Below are positions 51,401 through 60,623 of a DNA stretch of 64,000 bases, in pieces; within the stretch, counting starts at the first letter, position 1; each line of letters starts with the position of its first letter. Both the position numbers and the translations under genes were made by a program. The notes below the pieces were generated by a model. That model did no database searches. It was given only the letters and a program-made list of their open reading frames with translations, and was not told the origin of the DNA. Origin of the DNA: Sinanaerobacter sp. ZZT-01 (lineage in GTDB: Bacteria; Bacillota; Clostridia; Peptostreptococcales; Anaerovoracaceae); assembly GCF_035621135.1 (NCBI RefSeq), contig NZ_CP141728.1:3162001-3226000 (forward strand). Reading direction: 5' to 3'.

Positions 51401-52861
51401 ATGTTCCCGATTGACTTATTTAATATGTCGGCTGCGATAACTGCCCTTTACATTATAAATTTCTTAATAGCATTTACCATCATCTTTCTTGAGCGTAAAG
51501 ACCCTTCCGCTACCCTCGCTTGGCTTATGATTTTATTCTTACTGCCTGGTGTGGGTATCCTTTTTTATTTTTTGTTTTCTCAAAATATATCCCGGCAAAA
51601 AATCTTCCGTTTATCAAAATTCGAAGAAGCTTCCATTAGTAATGCACTCTCCGAACAAATGGATGACATTCGAAATGGATATTTTAAGTTTATAAAACCG
51701 GAAGCAGAAAAATGGCAAGATATGATTCGTCTGAACCAAACATACAGCGAAGCGTATTTTACTCAAGATAATCAAATAACGATTCTAACAGACGGCGTCC
51801 ATAAATTTAATTCGCTGTTGCGAGATATTCAAAATGCCTCCATCTCCATTAATATCATGTATTACATAGTAAAAAATGATACTTTGGGGCGGACATTAAT
51901 CGATGCATTGACGAAGAAGGCACAAGAAGGTGTCGAAGTTAGATTTTTAGTTGACGGATTGGGCGGCAGACAATTAACCAAAAAATCATTATCCTGCTTT
52001 AAGGCCGCCGGAGGTCAATTTGCTTTTTTCTTTCCTCCTAAACTGAAATACGTTAATATGAAGCTGAATTATCGAAATCATCGCAAGCTTGTCATCATTG
52101 ATAACAAAATCGGATATTTAGGCGGCTTTAATGTAGCAAATGAATACATCGGAAAGAATAAAAAATTCGGATACTGGCGCGATACTCATTTTCGTGTGAC
52201 CGGAGGAAGTGTTGAAGATATGAACTCACGCTTTATATTGGACTGGCGTTTCTCGTCCAAAGAACGACTTGCTATCTCTCATTCTTATTATCCAAAAATA
52301 GCTCAAAGCGGCTCTACTGGCATACAAATAGTTTCCTGTGGTCCTGACTCTCCAAAATCAGAGATAGAACTTGGATATTTAAAAATGATCTGCAATGCAA
52401 AGAAAAACATTTATATTCAAACACCTTATTTCATTCCGGATTCCAGTATATTAGAAGCACTCAAAATGGCCACGCTTTCAGGTGTTGATGTACGCATCAT
52501 GATTCCCTGTAAGCCAGACCACATGTTTGTCTATTGGGCAACCTATTCCTATATTGGCATCCTTTTAAATGCAGGAGCCCGCATCTTTATCTATGATAAT
52601 GGATTTTTGCATGCAAAGACGATCTGTGTGGACGGCGAAGTTGTATCCATAGGTTCTGCAAATTTTGATATACGAAGCTTTCGAATTAATTTCGAGTCAA
52701 ACGCCTTTATTTATGATAGTGAACAGGCTCATAAGCTGGAGTCCATCTTTGAAGCAGATATTGAAAAAAGCCATGAATTAACAAACCAGCTTTATCACAA
52801 CCGCTCCCTTTTCATTAAATTTAAAGAATCCATTGCAAGGCTTTTATCTGATTTGCTCTAA
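51401..52861 (+). CDS. cls: Cardiolipin synthase (phospholipase D family)
   Basis: 486 aa. Two N-terminal membrane helices (ITALYIINFLIAFTIIFLE and AWLMILFLLPGVGILFYFLF) are followed by two PLD modules: NHRKLVIIDNKIGYLGGFN near residue 227 and FLHAKTICVDGEVVSIGSANFD near 403, both with HxKx4D. It joins two phosphatidylglycerols to cardiolipin. Start ATG with AGGAGGTCTTT. Confidence 0.92.
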   Translation: MFPIDLFNMSAAITALYIINFLIAFTIIFLERKDPSATLAWLMILFLLPGVGILFYFLFSQNISRQKIFRLSKFEEASISNALSEQMDDIRNGYFKFIKPEAEKWQDMIRLNQTYSEAYFTQDNQITILTDGVHKFNSLLRDIQNASISINIMYYIVKNDTLGRTLIDALTKKAQEGVEVRFLVDGLGGRQLTKKSLSCFKAAGGQFAFFFPPKLKYVNMKLNYRNHRKLVIIDNKIGYLGGFNVANEYIGKNKKFGYWRDTHFRVTGGSVEDMNSRFILDWRFSSKERLAISHSYYPKIAQSGSTGIQIVSCGPDSPKSEIELGYLKMICNAKKNIYIQTPYFIPDSSILEALKMATLSGVDVRIMIPCKPDHMFVYWATYSYIGILLNAGARIFIYDNGFLHAKTICVDGEVVSIGSANFDIRSFRINFESNAFIYDSEQAHKLESIFEADIEKSHELTNQLYHNRSLFIKFKESIARLLSDLL

Positions 52862-52896
52862 ACCGTATAACATTTGATCTTTTAATGAAAAAAAGA

Positions 52897-52925
52897 TTGA
52901 CAACAAAAAAAACTAATGCTAAGAT
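52897..52925 (+). promoter_or_regulatory. Promoter of the T-box leader
   Basis: TTGACA (52897-52902), 17 bases, TAAGAT (52920-52925); transcription expected near 52932. Confidence 0.7.
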
Positions 52926-52935
52926 AGCTATAAAC

Positions 52936-53192
52936 CTGAGACGAGGGAGTAAAACTGTAAAACGATCTCACAGCGAATTCGGAATGGTGTAAGCCGAATA
53001 GATGACGTTACAGCACAATGGTCCTCCGAGGGCAAGGCGAACTGATTTTAATCACAGTAGTTGCGACGCAAAGCCGGCGTTATTGGCGAAGGGTGTGATG
53101 GCACTCTGCAAAGAGAATGTATGAAGATACATTAAACAAGGTGGTACCGCAGGTTTACACTTGTCCTTGAATCGAGGATAAGTGTTTTTTTA
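52936..53192 (+). promoter_or_regulatory. T-box riboswitch controlling the downstream ABC importer
   Basis: Stem I runs from GAGGGAGTA (52943-52951) to its closing strand TCCTCC. The apical GGTGTAAGCC loop is present; the invariant T-box AAGGTGGTACCGC lies at 53138-53150. The terminator ACACTTGTCCT (53157-53167)/AGGATAAGTGT (53175-53185) plus T-run follows. In the specifier loop CACAATGG the codon next to a purine and the helix is ATG (Met); TGG (Trp) is the shifted reading. The TGGT acceptor bulge fits a tRNA with discriminator A. Uncharged tRNA should turn on transport. Confidence 0.88.
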
Positions 53193-53262
53193 TTTCGGAG
53201 ATCCCCTCTCGCAGAGAAACCCCTTTTCAAACAAATAGAAAAACAGAAAAGGAGAAAGAAAA

Positions 53263-54282
53263 ATGAAAAAATTAAACAAAACTTTGACAATGGTACTCGT
53301 GATTGCTTTTATGTTGCTTTCTACACTGACAGGATGCGGAACGAAGCAAACCGAAAATAATTCTGAAGACATTCCTACAATTGGAATTGTACAAATCAGC
53401 GAACACACTTCTCTTAATATGATTCGAGAATCCATTCTTGCACAATTAGAGAGTGACGGTTTTTTTGATGGTAAAAATATCAATATCGACTATCAGAATG
53501 CACAGGGAGATCAAAGTAACCTGAAAACAATCTGTCAGCAGTTTTCTTCGAAAAATTATGACTTAATCATTGCGATCGCAACACCATCTGCACAGGCTGC
53601 TTTGGGTGAAACAACAGAAATTCCAATTGTATTTTCTGCTGTTACAGATCCAATTGACGCAGGTCTGGTCACTTCCATGCAGCAGCCAGGCGGCAACATC
53701 ACGGGAACTTCAGATGCTGTTTCTCCGGGTCAGATCATGGATCTGGCAAAGCAAATTACGCCTGATTTCAAAACGGTCGGTGTTTTATATAATTCCGGAG
53801 AGCCGAACTCATTATCTGTAATTAAAGATTTAAAAATATATGCAGAAGAAAACAACCTCACTATTTTAGAAGCTCCAGTCATGAACGGCAGTGAAGCACC
53901 TCAAGCAGCCTCTTCTCTTGTAAAGAAAGCTGACATCGTGTTCTCACCTATCGACAATACCATCGCGTCTGCTATGCCGATTATTACAGAAACTTTAAAT
54001 AAAGCAAAAATCCCATTTTATGTAAGCGCAGATTCCATGGTTATGGACGGCGGACTTGCAACGTATGGCATTAATTATAAGACCCTTGGCGCAAAGACTG
54101 GAGAAATGGTAAGTGCTGTCTTAAATGGAACAGACCCAGGTTCCATCGACATCGAAACCATATCCGATATGCAGACTTATATCAATACAGATACCGCAGA
54201 GAAGATCGGAATTACAATCCCTGAATCGATCTTAAAAAGTGCAACTCTTTTCACGGATGAAGATTCTTCTCAAAATCAATAA
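53263..54282 (+). CDS. ABC transporter substrate-binding lipoprotein (TrpX-like, ABC_sub_bind family)
   Basis: 339 aa. Signal peptide with lipobox LLSTLTGCG (Cys near 24). The fold shows IPTIGIVQISEHTSLNMIRESIL, LIIAIATPSAQAALGET and IPIVFSAVTDPIDAGLV, the marks of the ABC_sub_bind group. Relatives in trpXYZ operons are proposed tryptophan binders; the T-box reading here may instead point to methionine. First gene after the T-box terminator. Confidence 0.85.
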   Translation: MKKLNKTLTMVLVIAFMLLSTLTGCGTKQTENNSEDIPTIGIVQISEHTSLNMIRESILAQLESDGFFDGKNINIDYQNAQGDQSNLKTICQQFSSKNYDLIIAIATPSAQAALGETTEIPIVFSAVTDPIDAGLVTSMQQPGGNITGTSDAVSPGQIMDLAKQITPDFKTVGVLYNSGEPNSLSVIKDLKIYAEENNLTILEAPVMNGSEAPQAASSLVKKADIVFSPIDNTIASAMPIITETLNKAKIPFYVSADSMVMDGGLATYGINYKTLGAKTGEMVSAVLNGTDPGSIDIETISDMQTYINTDTAEKIGITIPESILKSATLFTDEDSSQNQ

Positions 54283-54331
54283 TAGATAAAAGACGAATAA
54301 AAAAAGCAAATTAGAAAGTTAGGTATTTTAT

Positions 54332-55279
54332 ATGACCTTTACCGCAGTCCTAAATTCTTTTGAATTAGGTTTAATCTATGCAGTTTTAGCCCTCGGTGTG
54401 TTTCTTTCTTTTCGTACTTTGAACACACCAGATTTAACCGTTGATGGAAGCATCGTGACAGGAGCTGCTGCTTCTGCCATACTTTGCAGCACGGGATATT
54501 CTCCCCTTGTCGCGTTGCTTGCTTCTTTTTTACTGGCCGCTTTGGCTGGTGCGGCCACTGCATTACTAAATATCAAATTAAAAATCGAACCGCTTCTGGC
54601 AGGCATCCTAGTGATGCTTGCCTTATATTCTTTAAATTTACGTTTAATGGGCGGAAAATCTAACATCGCACTTACACAGAGCCCTACTCTTTATAAAAAC
54701 TTTCACATGATGGTGCAAAATGACTACTCCTCCTTGCTATTAGGAATTATCATATTAGTGCTCGTAACTATTGTCTTATATTTTTTCTTAAATACCCGTA
54801 TCGGATTTGCACTTCGAGCAACCGGTGATAATGAATATATGGTGCGTGCATCTGGAGTAAACAGCAACCTGATGAAGCTTTTAGGACTTTCTCTATCAAA
54901 CGGCTTCGTCGGACTTGCTGGCGGACTTTTAGCACAATATCAATCCTATTCAGATGTTAGCATGGGCGTCGGTATGGTAGTGATCGGCCTTGCATCTGTC
55001 ATTGTAGGTGAAACCATTTTTGAATTCTTCACAAAGAGTATTCCGCTTCTGATCCGCCTGCTGGCGGTTTCAGTCGGTGCGATTCTCTACCGTCTTGCTT
55101 TGGCATTTGCTTTAAGCTGCGGAATGCCGGCTACTGATTTAAAGCTGATTTCTGCAGTTATTGTTGCCATTGCATTATCAACCGGAATCATGAAAGACTC
55201 TTTTCCTAAAAAGAAAATTTACGATACCACAAATACGAAAAATTTTGCAAAGGATGGTGAACCCGATGATACGCATTGA
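54332..55279 (+). CDS. ABC transporter permease (branched-chain/TrpY-like fold)
   Basis: 315 aa with about eight membrane helices, from FELGLIYAVLALGVFLSFRTL to LISAVIVAIALSTGIM. DLTVDGSIVTGAAASA and GFALRATGDNEYMVRASGVN are typical of the LivH-like permease family that pairs with ABC_sub_bind proteins. The tail overlaps the ATPase gene start by 14 bases. Confidence 0.85.
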   Translation: MTFTAVLNSFELGLIYAVLALGVFLSFRTLNTPDLTVDGSIVTGAAASAILCSTGYSPLVALLASFLLAALAGAATALLNIKLKIEPLLAGILVMLALYSLNLRLMGGKSNIALTQSPTLYKNFHMMVQNDYSSLLLGIIILVLVTIVLYFFLNTRIGFALRATGDNEYMVRASGVNSNLMKLLGLSLSNGFVGLAGGLLAQYQSYSDVSMGVGMVVIGLASVIVGETIFEFFTKSIPLLIRLLAVSVGAILYRLALAFALSCGMPATDLKLISAVIVAIALSTGIMKDSFPKKKIYDTTNTKNFAKDGEPDDTH

Positions 55280-56042
55280 ACATCTTTATAAAGTTTTCGG
55301 ATACGGTACCGTAAATGAAAAGCTCGCCTTGCAGGATGTCAATCTCACGATAGAGCCTGGAGAATTTGTTACCATAATCGGCAGCAATGGTGCCGGGAAA
55401 TCTACACTGATGAACTGTCTCTCCGGAGTAGAAAAAACAGACAATGGAAATATATTTTTAAACAAGATAAATATCACAAAATATCCGGAACATAAACGCT
55501 CCCGCTATATCGGCCGTGTATTTCAAGATCCAATGAAAGGCACTGCCTTTGATATGACGATTGAACAAAATTTGGCTATCGCATTCAGCAAAGACAAATT
55601 TAGAGGTTTACAAAAAGGTATTTCAAAAAAAGAAAAAGCTATTTTTCGTGAACGTTTGTCTCTTTTAGGTATGGGATTAGAAGATAGGATGACTCAAAAG
55701 GTGAAATTATTATCCGGTGGGCAAAGGCAGGCTCTGACTTTATTCATGGCCATCCTAGTAAGTCCTAAGCTCCTCCTGCTGGATGAACATACTGCCGCAT
55801 TGGATCCTGCAACAGCGAAAAAGGTATTGGAGCTTACCGACCAGTTTGCAAATTCGAACGATATCTGCACGATGATGATAACACATAATATGAGCGATGC
55901 CTTACAGTATGGAACTAGAACCATTCTCATGGATAATGGGAAAATCATCATGGATATTTCCGGAGAAGAGCGAAAAAAAATGACAGTTGAAAAATTAATC
56001 GAACAATTTGAAATTCAAAATGACCGCATGCTGTTAAAATAG
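55266..56042 (+). CDS. ABC transporter ATP-binding protein of the T-box importer
   Basis: 258 aa from ATG 55266, inside the permease end. Walker A GSNGAGKSTLMNCLSG, signature LLSGGQRQALTLFMAIL and Walker B LLLLDEHTAALDPATA (the Asp-Glu is followed by His instead of Pro). The switch histidine is in MMITHNMSDAL. Completes the binding protein/permease/ATPase importer. Confidence 0.88.
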   Translation: MIRIEHLYKVFGYGTVNEKLALQDVNLTIEPGEFVTIIGSNGAGKSTLMNCLSGVEKTDNGNIFLNKINITKYPEHKRSRYIGRVFQDPMKGTAFDMTIEQNLAIAFSKDKFRGLQKGISKKEKAIFRERLSLLGMGLEDRMTQKVKLLSGGQRQALTLFMAILVSPKLLLLDEHTAALDPATAKKVLELTDQFANSNDICTMMITHNMSDALQYGTRTILMDNGKIIMDISGEERKKMTVEKLIEQFEIQNDRMLLK

Positions 56043-56045
56043 TAT

Positions 56046-56087
56046 AAAAATCACCCCATGGGCAATACTGTCCTCGAGGTGATTTTT
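56046..56087 (+). terminator. Terminator whose right arm contains the next gene's ribosome site
   Basis: AAAAATCACC (56046-56055) pairs with GGTGATTTTT (56078-56087); T7 follows. GAGGTGA in the right arm is the only ribosome site for the ATG at 56090. Confidence 0.7.
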
Positions 56088-56089
56088 TT

Positions 56090-56524
56090 ATGTTCGGAAT
56101 TCTTATGAGTATTGTGGCAGGTGCCGCAATGAGCTTTCAAGGTGTAATAAATACTCGCTTAGGAGAAAAGATCGGCTTATATGAGTCGAATGCATTCGTT
56201 CAAGGAACCGCTTTTATTCTTGCTGTCATTGCTATGTTTTTAGTCGGAAAAGGAAATTTTGCAAATTTGTTGCATGTCAATAAAATTTACTGGCTGGGTG
56301 GTGTACTCGGTCTGATCATTACGATAACAGTTATGCTGGCAATCGGGCACCTAAGCCCTACCTATGCCATCTCTATTATCTTAATCAGTCAGCTTTTAGT
56401 TGCAGCTATCATTGATGCGTTTGCTCTTTTTGACTCAGAGCAAATTCACTTTGGCTGGACAAAATACGCAGGTATTGCACTGATGATTGGCGGTGTTATT
56501 TTGTTTAAATGGAAAAGTGCATGA
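56090..56524 (+). CDS. DMT-family transporter (DUF606/YdcZ-like)
   Basis: 144 aa with four to five membrane helices (MFGILMSIVAGAAMSFQGVINTRLGEKIG, then FVQGTAFILAVIAMFLVG and YAGIALMIGGVILFKWK). It is a half-size DMT protein that acts as a dimer; the substrate is unknown. Its ribosome site lies in the terminator stem of the ABC operon. Confidence 0.8.
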   Translation: MFGILMSIVAGAAMSFQGVINTRLGEKIGLYESNAFVQGTAFILAVIAMFLVGKGNFANLLHVNKIYWLGGVLGLIITITVMLAIGHLSPTYAISIILISQLLVAAIIDAFALFDSEQIHFGWTKYAGIALMIGGVILFKWKSA

Positions 56525-56587
56525 TTCTTCAATAAAAAGCAGCCATGGTTAGAAATTTAAAATTCCATGGCTGTGTCCAAAAATAAG

Positions 56588-56890
56588 TTATAACCATTTT
56601 GTATCACCGGAAAGACCTTCGTATCCCGGATGATTATCAAATCGAACCACACCAACCTGCATCTTTCCTAAAACAGCCTCACTTACCTTTGCATGCCCTA
56701 TGGTTCCAAATCCACCACAAAGCTCTAAAAGTAAAATACCTTCCTGCGCAAGCTTCTTTGCCTCTTCACATGCCATATCATAATTTTTTACACCGACCGT
56801 AATCATTTCACCGGATTCAAAATCCATGACCATTCTTCTAGGTTTTGTCATGCTTGCATTAATAAACATAAATGCTATTTTTCTTTTCAC
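56588..56890 (-). CDS. DUF6506-family small protein
   Basis: 100 aa from GTG 56890 (AGAGG upstream). KIAFMFINASMTKPRRMVMD, ILLLELCGGFGTIGHAKVSEAV and VGVVRFDNHPG are the conserved stretches. No known function. Convergent with the DMT gene. Confidence 0.65.
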   Translation of the reverse strand: MKRKIAFMFINASMTKPRRMVMDFESGEMITVGVKNYDMACEEAKKLAQEGILLLELCGGFGTIGHAKVSEAVLGKMQVGVVRFDNHPGYEGLSGDTKWL

Positions 56891-57133
56891 ATTGAACCTC
56901 TTTCCACGCACAATGTACGTTCTTATTGCTGAAACTGCCTTATTATAAGAATGATAAATTCATTTACTTTGCAATCAGTATACCATGCAATACCAAATTA
57001 AAAAAGAAGCTGTATAAATTCTGTGTAAAGTTTTTATTTTTAGTAATACTAACTTTAATAGCATTTCCTTCTAAACAGCTTTATATCTTAATATAAGAGG
57101 AAAAATTATTCAAATAGAAAAGGAGAAAATAAA

Positions 57134-57715
57134 ATGAGAAAAAAAATAGTGCCCATACTTTTTATCACTTTGTTAGGCATTTTTACTTTAATAAGCTGTG
57201 CTGAACCAAATGATGACATGGATTCAACAAATACGATATCCCCTATTGCCGCAAACGAAGCACAGCTTGGCGATTTTAAAGCACAGGATATCAACGGAAA
57301 TGAAGTTACAAAGGATATTTTTTCAAATTACGACCTGACTCTCGTCAATCTATTTACAACCTGGTGCTCTCCATGCGTGGAAGAAATTCCTTATTTGAGC
57401 CAGATTGATAAAGAGTTGTCTGCTAAAGGAGTCAATGTTATTGGAATTGTCTTAGATGTAAATGAAGATGGAAAAATTGACGACAAAAAACTAGAGAAAT
57501 TAAAAGAAATCATTCAATCAACAAATGCAGGCTATGATATTCTCTTGCCGGATTCAGTATTGAGAGAGGGTCGATTAAAAGGCGTCGATTCAGTCCCTGA
57601 AAGCTTCTTTGTCGATAAAAACGGAAACATTGTGGGTGAAACTTATGTAGGCTCCCATTCAAAAGAGGAATGGATTGATATCATAAATAAAGAATTAGAC
57701 AAAATAAAAAAATAA
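57134..57715 (+). CDS. TlpA/ResA-type thioredoxin-fold lipoprotein
   Basis: 193 aa. Lipobox LISCAEP (Cys near 22) anchors it outside the membrane. LVNLFTTWCSPCVEEIPYLSQ carries the CxxC and VDSVPESFFVDKNGNIV the cis-proline part. It reduces or transfers disulfides outside the cell. The EF-like DVNEDGKIDDKK stretch near 120 may bind calcium. First gene of an operon with a CD1871A peptide and a 4Fe-4S protein. Confidence 0.85.
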   Translation: MRKKIVPILFITLLGIFTLISCAEPNDDMDSTNTISPIAANEAQLGDFKAQDINGNEVTKDIFSNYDLTLVNLFTTWCSPCVEEIPYLSQIDKELSAKGVNVIGIVLDVNEDGKIDDKKLEKLKEIIQSTNAGYDILLPDSVLREGRLKGVDSVPESFFVDKNGNIVGETYVGSHSKEEWIDIINKELDKIKK

Positions 57716-57730
57716 TAAGAGGGAAATGCT

Positions 57731-57886
57731 ATGCGAAAACAAAAAAAGAAAAATATAAATATAATTTCTATCTGTTTTCTTTTTATCGGTATTGTTTTCA
57801 TGGTTTTTGGAATTTATCGCGGCGAAGTCCCCGTTATGTTTGAAAAATCAATAAATATTTGTTTGGAGTGTATCGGAATTGGTTAA
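57731..57886 (+). CDS. CD1871A-family CXXC membrane peptide
   Basis: 51 aa: basic start MRKQKKKNIN, one membrane helix (IISICFLFIGIVFMVFGIY), then RGEVPVMFEKSINICLECIG with CxxC. It matches the clostridial CD1871A type found with TlpA-like and ferredoxin genes. The GAGGGAAATGCT before it is the ribosome site. Overlaps the next gene by 8 bases. Probably a redox relay partner. Confidence 0.75.
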   Translation: MRKQKKKNINIISICFLFIGIVFMVFGIYRGEVPVMFEKSINICLECIGIG

Positions 57887-58754
57887 AAAAAGAATCAGTA
57901 ATGATCGTTCGCGCTATATTATACAAGCAATCTGGACATTGATTACTAACAGTTTTCTCATTGGATTTATTCAGGGAAAAATTTATCAAGGAAAAGTAAA
58001 AAATGTATGCGTCCCCGGCTTAAATTGTTATTCCTGCCCAGGTGCAATTGCTTCATGCCCAATTGGTTCCTTACAAGCTGTAATTGGCAGCTATGAGTTT
58101 AAATTTGCTTTTTATATCGCAGGATTCATGATAGTGATTGGTTCTATTATGGGGCGTTTTGTCTGTGGCTATCTCTGCCCTTTCGGCTTTTTCCAGGATA
58201 TGCTCCATAAAATACCGTTTTATAAAAAACCAAAAACATTTAAAGGGGATCGTCTTTTAAGAAAATTAAAATACGTTATTCTAATCGTATTTGTTATATT
58301 GATGCCTTTATTTCTTGTAGATATCATCGGACAAGGCAGCCCTTATTTTTGCAAACTTATCTGCCCTGCCGGTACTTTAGAAGGCGGAATTCCGCTTGTT
58401 CTCATGAATGATACCCTAAAGCAAACCGTGGGATGGCTTTATGCATGGAAAAACTTTCTTTTACTTGTAACTATTCTCGCTTCTATTTTAATTTACCGTC
58501 CATTCTGCAAATACATTTGCCCTCTAGGCGCAATTTATTCAGTGTTTAATCCAATCTCTATTTTTAAATATCGAGTCAATCCTGAAAAATGCATCCACTG
58601 CCACGCCTGTGCAACCGAATGCAAAATGAATGTAGACCCAGTGAAGAATGCAAATGATCTAGAGTGCATAAGATGCGGAAAATGCAAAAGCATCTGTCCT
58701 ACCAATGCGATTGAATATACCTATTCCACAAAAAAATACACCTCCAAAAATTAG
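57879..58754 (+). CDS. Membrane 4Fe-4S protein (NapH/CcoG-like)
   Basis: 291 aa from TTG 57879, inside the end of the CD1871A gene. About five membrane helices carry membrane-edge CxxxCP motifs (CGYLCPFGFFQD, CKYICPLGAI, CKLICPAG). The C-terminus has two 4Fe-4S sets: CIHCHACATECKM and CIRCGKCKSICP. It should feed electrons across the membrane to the CD1871A and TlpA-like partners. Confidence 0.85.
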   Translation: MVKKRISNDRSRYIIQAIWTLITNSFLIGFIQGKIYQGKVKNVCVPGLNCYSCPGAIASCPIGSLQAVIGSYEFKFAFYIAGFMIVIGSIMGRFVCGYLCPFGFFQDMLHKIPFYKKPKTFKGDRLLRKLKYVILIVFVILMPLFLVDIIGQGSPYFCKLICPAGTLEGGIPLVLMNDTLKQTVGWLYAWKNFLLLVTILASILIYRPFCKYICPLGAIYSVFNPISIFKYRVNPEKCIHCHACATECKMNVDPVKNANDLECIRCGKCKSICPTNAIEYTYSTKKYTSKN

Positions 58755-58822
58755 ATTTTCATCAAATATTTGGGGGTGTATCCATGCCAAAGGATTCTTA
58801 TAATTGCTCTGATACTTGTAAT

Positions 58823-60301
58823 CTAAAGCACAATACAAATAAAATAATCTTTTCCCTCATCTGATATTTTCTGTAAGGAACGCTGCACTTTCAACCGAAT
58901 GTTCTCCGGCACATTTGAAAGTTTATGCTCCATTTGTTCCGTTACCATCTCATATAACGACTTTCCGAAAATATTTGTTTCCCAAATCTTTGAAGGATCA
59001 TTCTCAAACTCAGTTAATAGATAGCGAATTAAATCTTCTGATTGCTTTTCTGATCCAACGACTGGCGAAACTTCAGTGGTTATATCTGTTTTAATAATAT
59101 GAAGGCTTGGTGCCTTTGCTTTTAAACGTACTCCAAATTTATTTCCCTGCTTAAATATTTCTGGCTCCTCTAACACCATTTCTGAAAGCTTAGGCTGCAC
59201 GATACCATACCCGGCATCTTCCACTTGCCCCATAGCCTCTTCCAGTTTATCATAAGCTTTCTTCGCTTGTGAGAACTTTTTGATCAAAGAGAAAAATTGG
59301 TAATCGTTTTCAATATCACATTCCATGATTTCACCGATCACCTGATAGTAAAGGCCATCTGCAACATTCATGTCTACTTCAATTTCACCATTTCCAAGTT
59401 CCATCCCTTTAATTGTGACATCTTCAATGATATTTCCGTCAGCCAGAGACGCAATGCTCTCTTTCACATCCTTTAAATTATCAAAAGTCTTACTCCACTC
59501 TTTTAGATTGCTTATAATTGTAGCCTTTATCCAGTGATCATTACCAAGGCCCTCAATAAAGCCCGGAAGACGAAAACGAATTTCAGTTGCAGGAAATTCA
59601 TATAATGTCTCATTTAATATATGAGCCATAGCTTCGCTGCTCATCTTCGCACAATCCGCTGCAATTACAGGAACGTGATATTTTTCTTCCAAACTTTTTT
59701 GAAGTTCCAGAACCGACTCATCCGATGGCTGTAAGGTATTTAAAACCATCGCAAACGGTTTATGCAATTCTTTTAATTCAGAGACGACACGCTCCTCTGC
59801 CGGCACATAGCTTTCCCGATCAATTTCACCGATGGACCCATCTGTTGTCACTACAATGCCAATTGTGGAATGATCACGAATTACCTTTCTCGTTCCGATC
59901 TCCGCTGCTTCCTTAAAAGGAATTTGATTTGGCTGCCACGGTGTACTGACCATTCGCGGATTCCCATCTTCCATATGTCCTAAAGCATTATTCACCAGAT
60001 ATCCAACACAATCAACCATGCGTACACGAAGGTTTACTTTACCCGGTAATTCCAATGCAACCGCCTCTGCCGGTACGAATTTCGGTTCTGTTGTCATGAT
60101 GGTTTTTCCCCCACCACTTTGCGGTAATTCATCTTGAATCCGCTCTTTCACATAACGGTTTGTTACATTCGGTATTACCATTAAATCCATAAACCTTTTA
60201 ATGAACGTGGATTTTCCGGTTCTCACCGGCCCGACCACGCCGATATAGATATCCCCCTGTGAACGTTCCGCAATGTTTTCATATATATTCAGGTTCTCCA
60301 A
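58823..60301 (-). CDS. spoIVA: Stage IV sporulation protein A (spore coat base ATPase)
   Basis: 492 aa from TTG 60301 with GGAGGAGGGG before it. GVVGPVRTGKSTFIKRF at 22-38 is the Walker A, and RVMVDCVGYLVNNALGHMEDG continues the TRAFAC-like ATPase. The C-terminal part (MVTEQMEHKLSNVPENIRLKVQRSLQKI and YFICIVL) is the polymer-forming region. It builds the basement layer of the spore coat in the mother cell. Proof that the host makes spores. Confidence 0.95.
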   Translation of the reverse strand: MENLNIYENIAERSQGDIYIGVVGPVRTGKSTFIKRFMDLMVIPNVTNRYVKERIQDELPQSGGGKTIMTTEPKFVPAEAVALELPGKVNLRVRMVDCVGYLVNNALGHMEDGNPRMVSTPWQPNQIPFKEAAEIGTRKVIRDHSTIGIVVTTDGSIGEIDRESYVPAEERVVSELKELHKPFAMVLNTLQPSDESVLELQKSLEEKYHVPVIAADCAKMSSEAMAHILNETLYEFPATEIRFRLPGFIEGLGNDHWIKATIISNLKEWSKTFDNLKDVKESIASLADGNIIEDVTIKGMELGNGEIEVDMNVADGLYYQVIGEIMECDIENDYQFFSLIKKFSQAKKAYDKLEEAMGQVEDAGYGIVQPKLSEMVLEEPEIFKQGNKFGVRLKAKAPSLHIIKTDITTEVSPVVGSEKQSEDLIRYLLTEFENDPSKIWETNIFGKSLYEMVTEQMEHKLSNVPENIRLKVQRSLQKISDEGKDYFICIVL

Positions 60302-60623
60302 GCTCTACCCCTCCTCCATATTATTTCCACTGATGTCTGTACAATATATTAGACGAATGTCCTCTTTATTCACAAAAAATAAAAAAAGTAATTCAAATTT
60401 AAAATATTACAAAAATAAAAATGATGACTTAAATTAACACTACCCGTCCTACGGTTGGTGTGATTTTCCGCTTAGCGTAATTCTCAAGTGTGCCACAAAA
60501 ATTGTGATTTATTCTTTTATCAAAAGAATAAGCGAAATTCTCTCTTGACATAATTTAATTAATATACAACAATAGTTATACAACTATCGTTATATATTGA
60601 ATTTATTAATGAGGTGAACTTAT
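60302..60623. other. Divergent intergenic region between spoIVA and the TetR gene
   Basis: A TTGACA at 60545-60550 and the palindrome at 60572-60587 belong to the regulator gene. On the spoIVA side no sigma-E promoter could be fixed with confidence. The middle part is AT-rich with no frame or hairpin. Confidence 0.4.
60572..60587. promoter_or_regulatory. Candidate TetR operator
   Basis: ATAGTT (60572-60577) and AACTAT (60582-60587) are exact complements with 4 bases between. It stands 36 bases before the regulator start. Confidence 0.45.
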
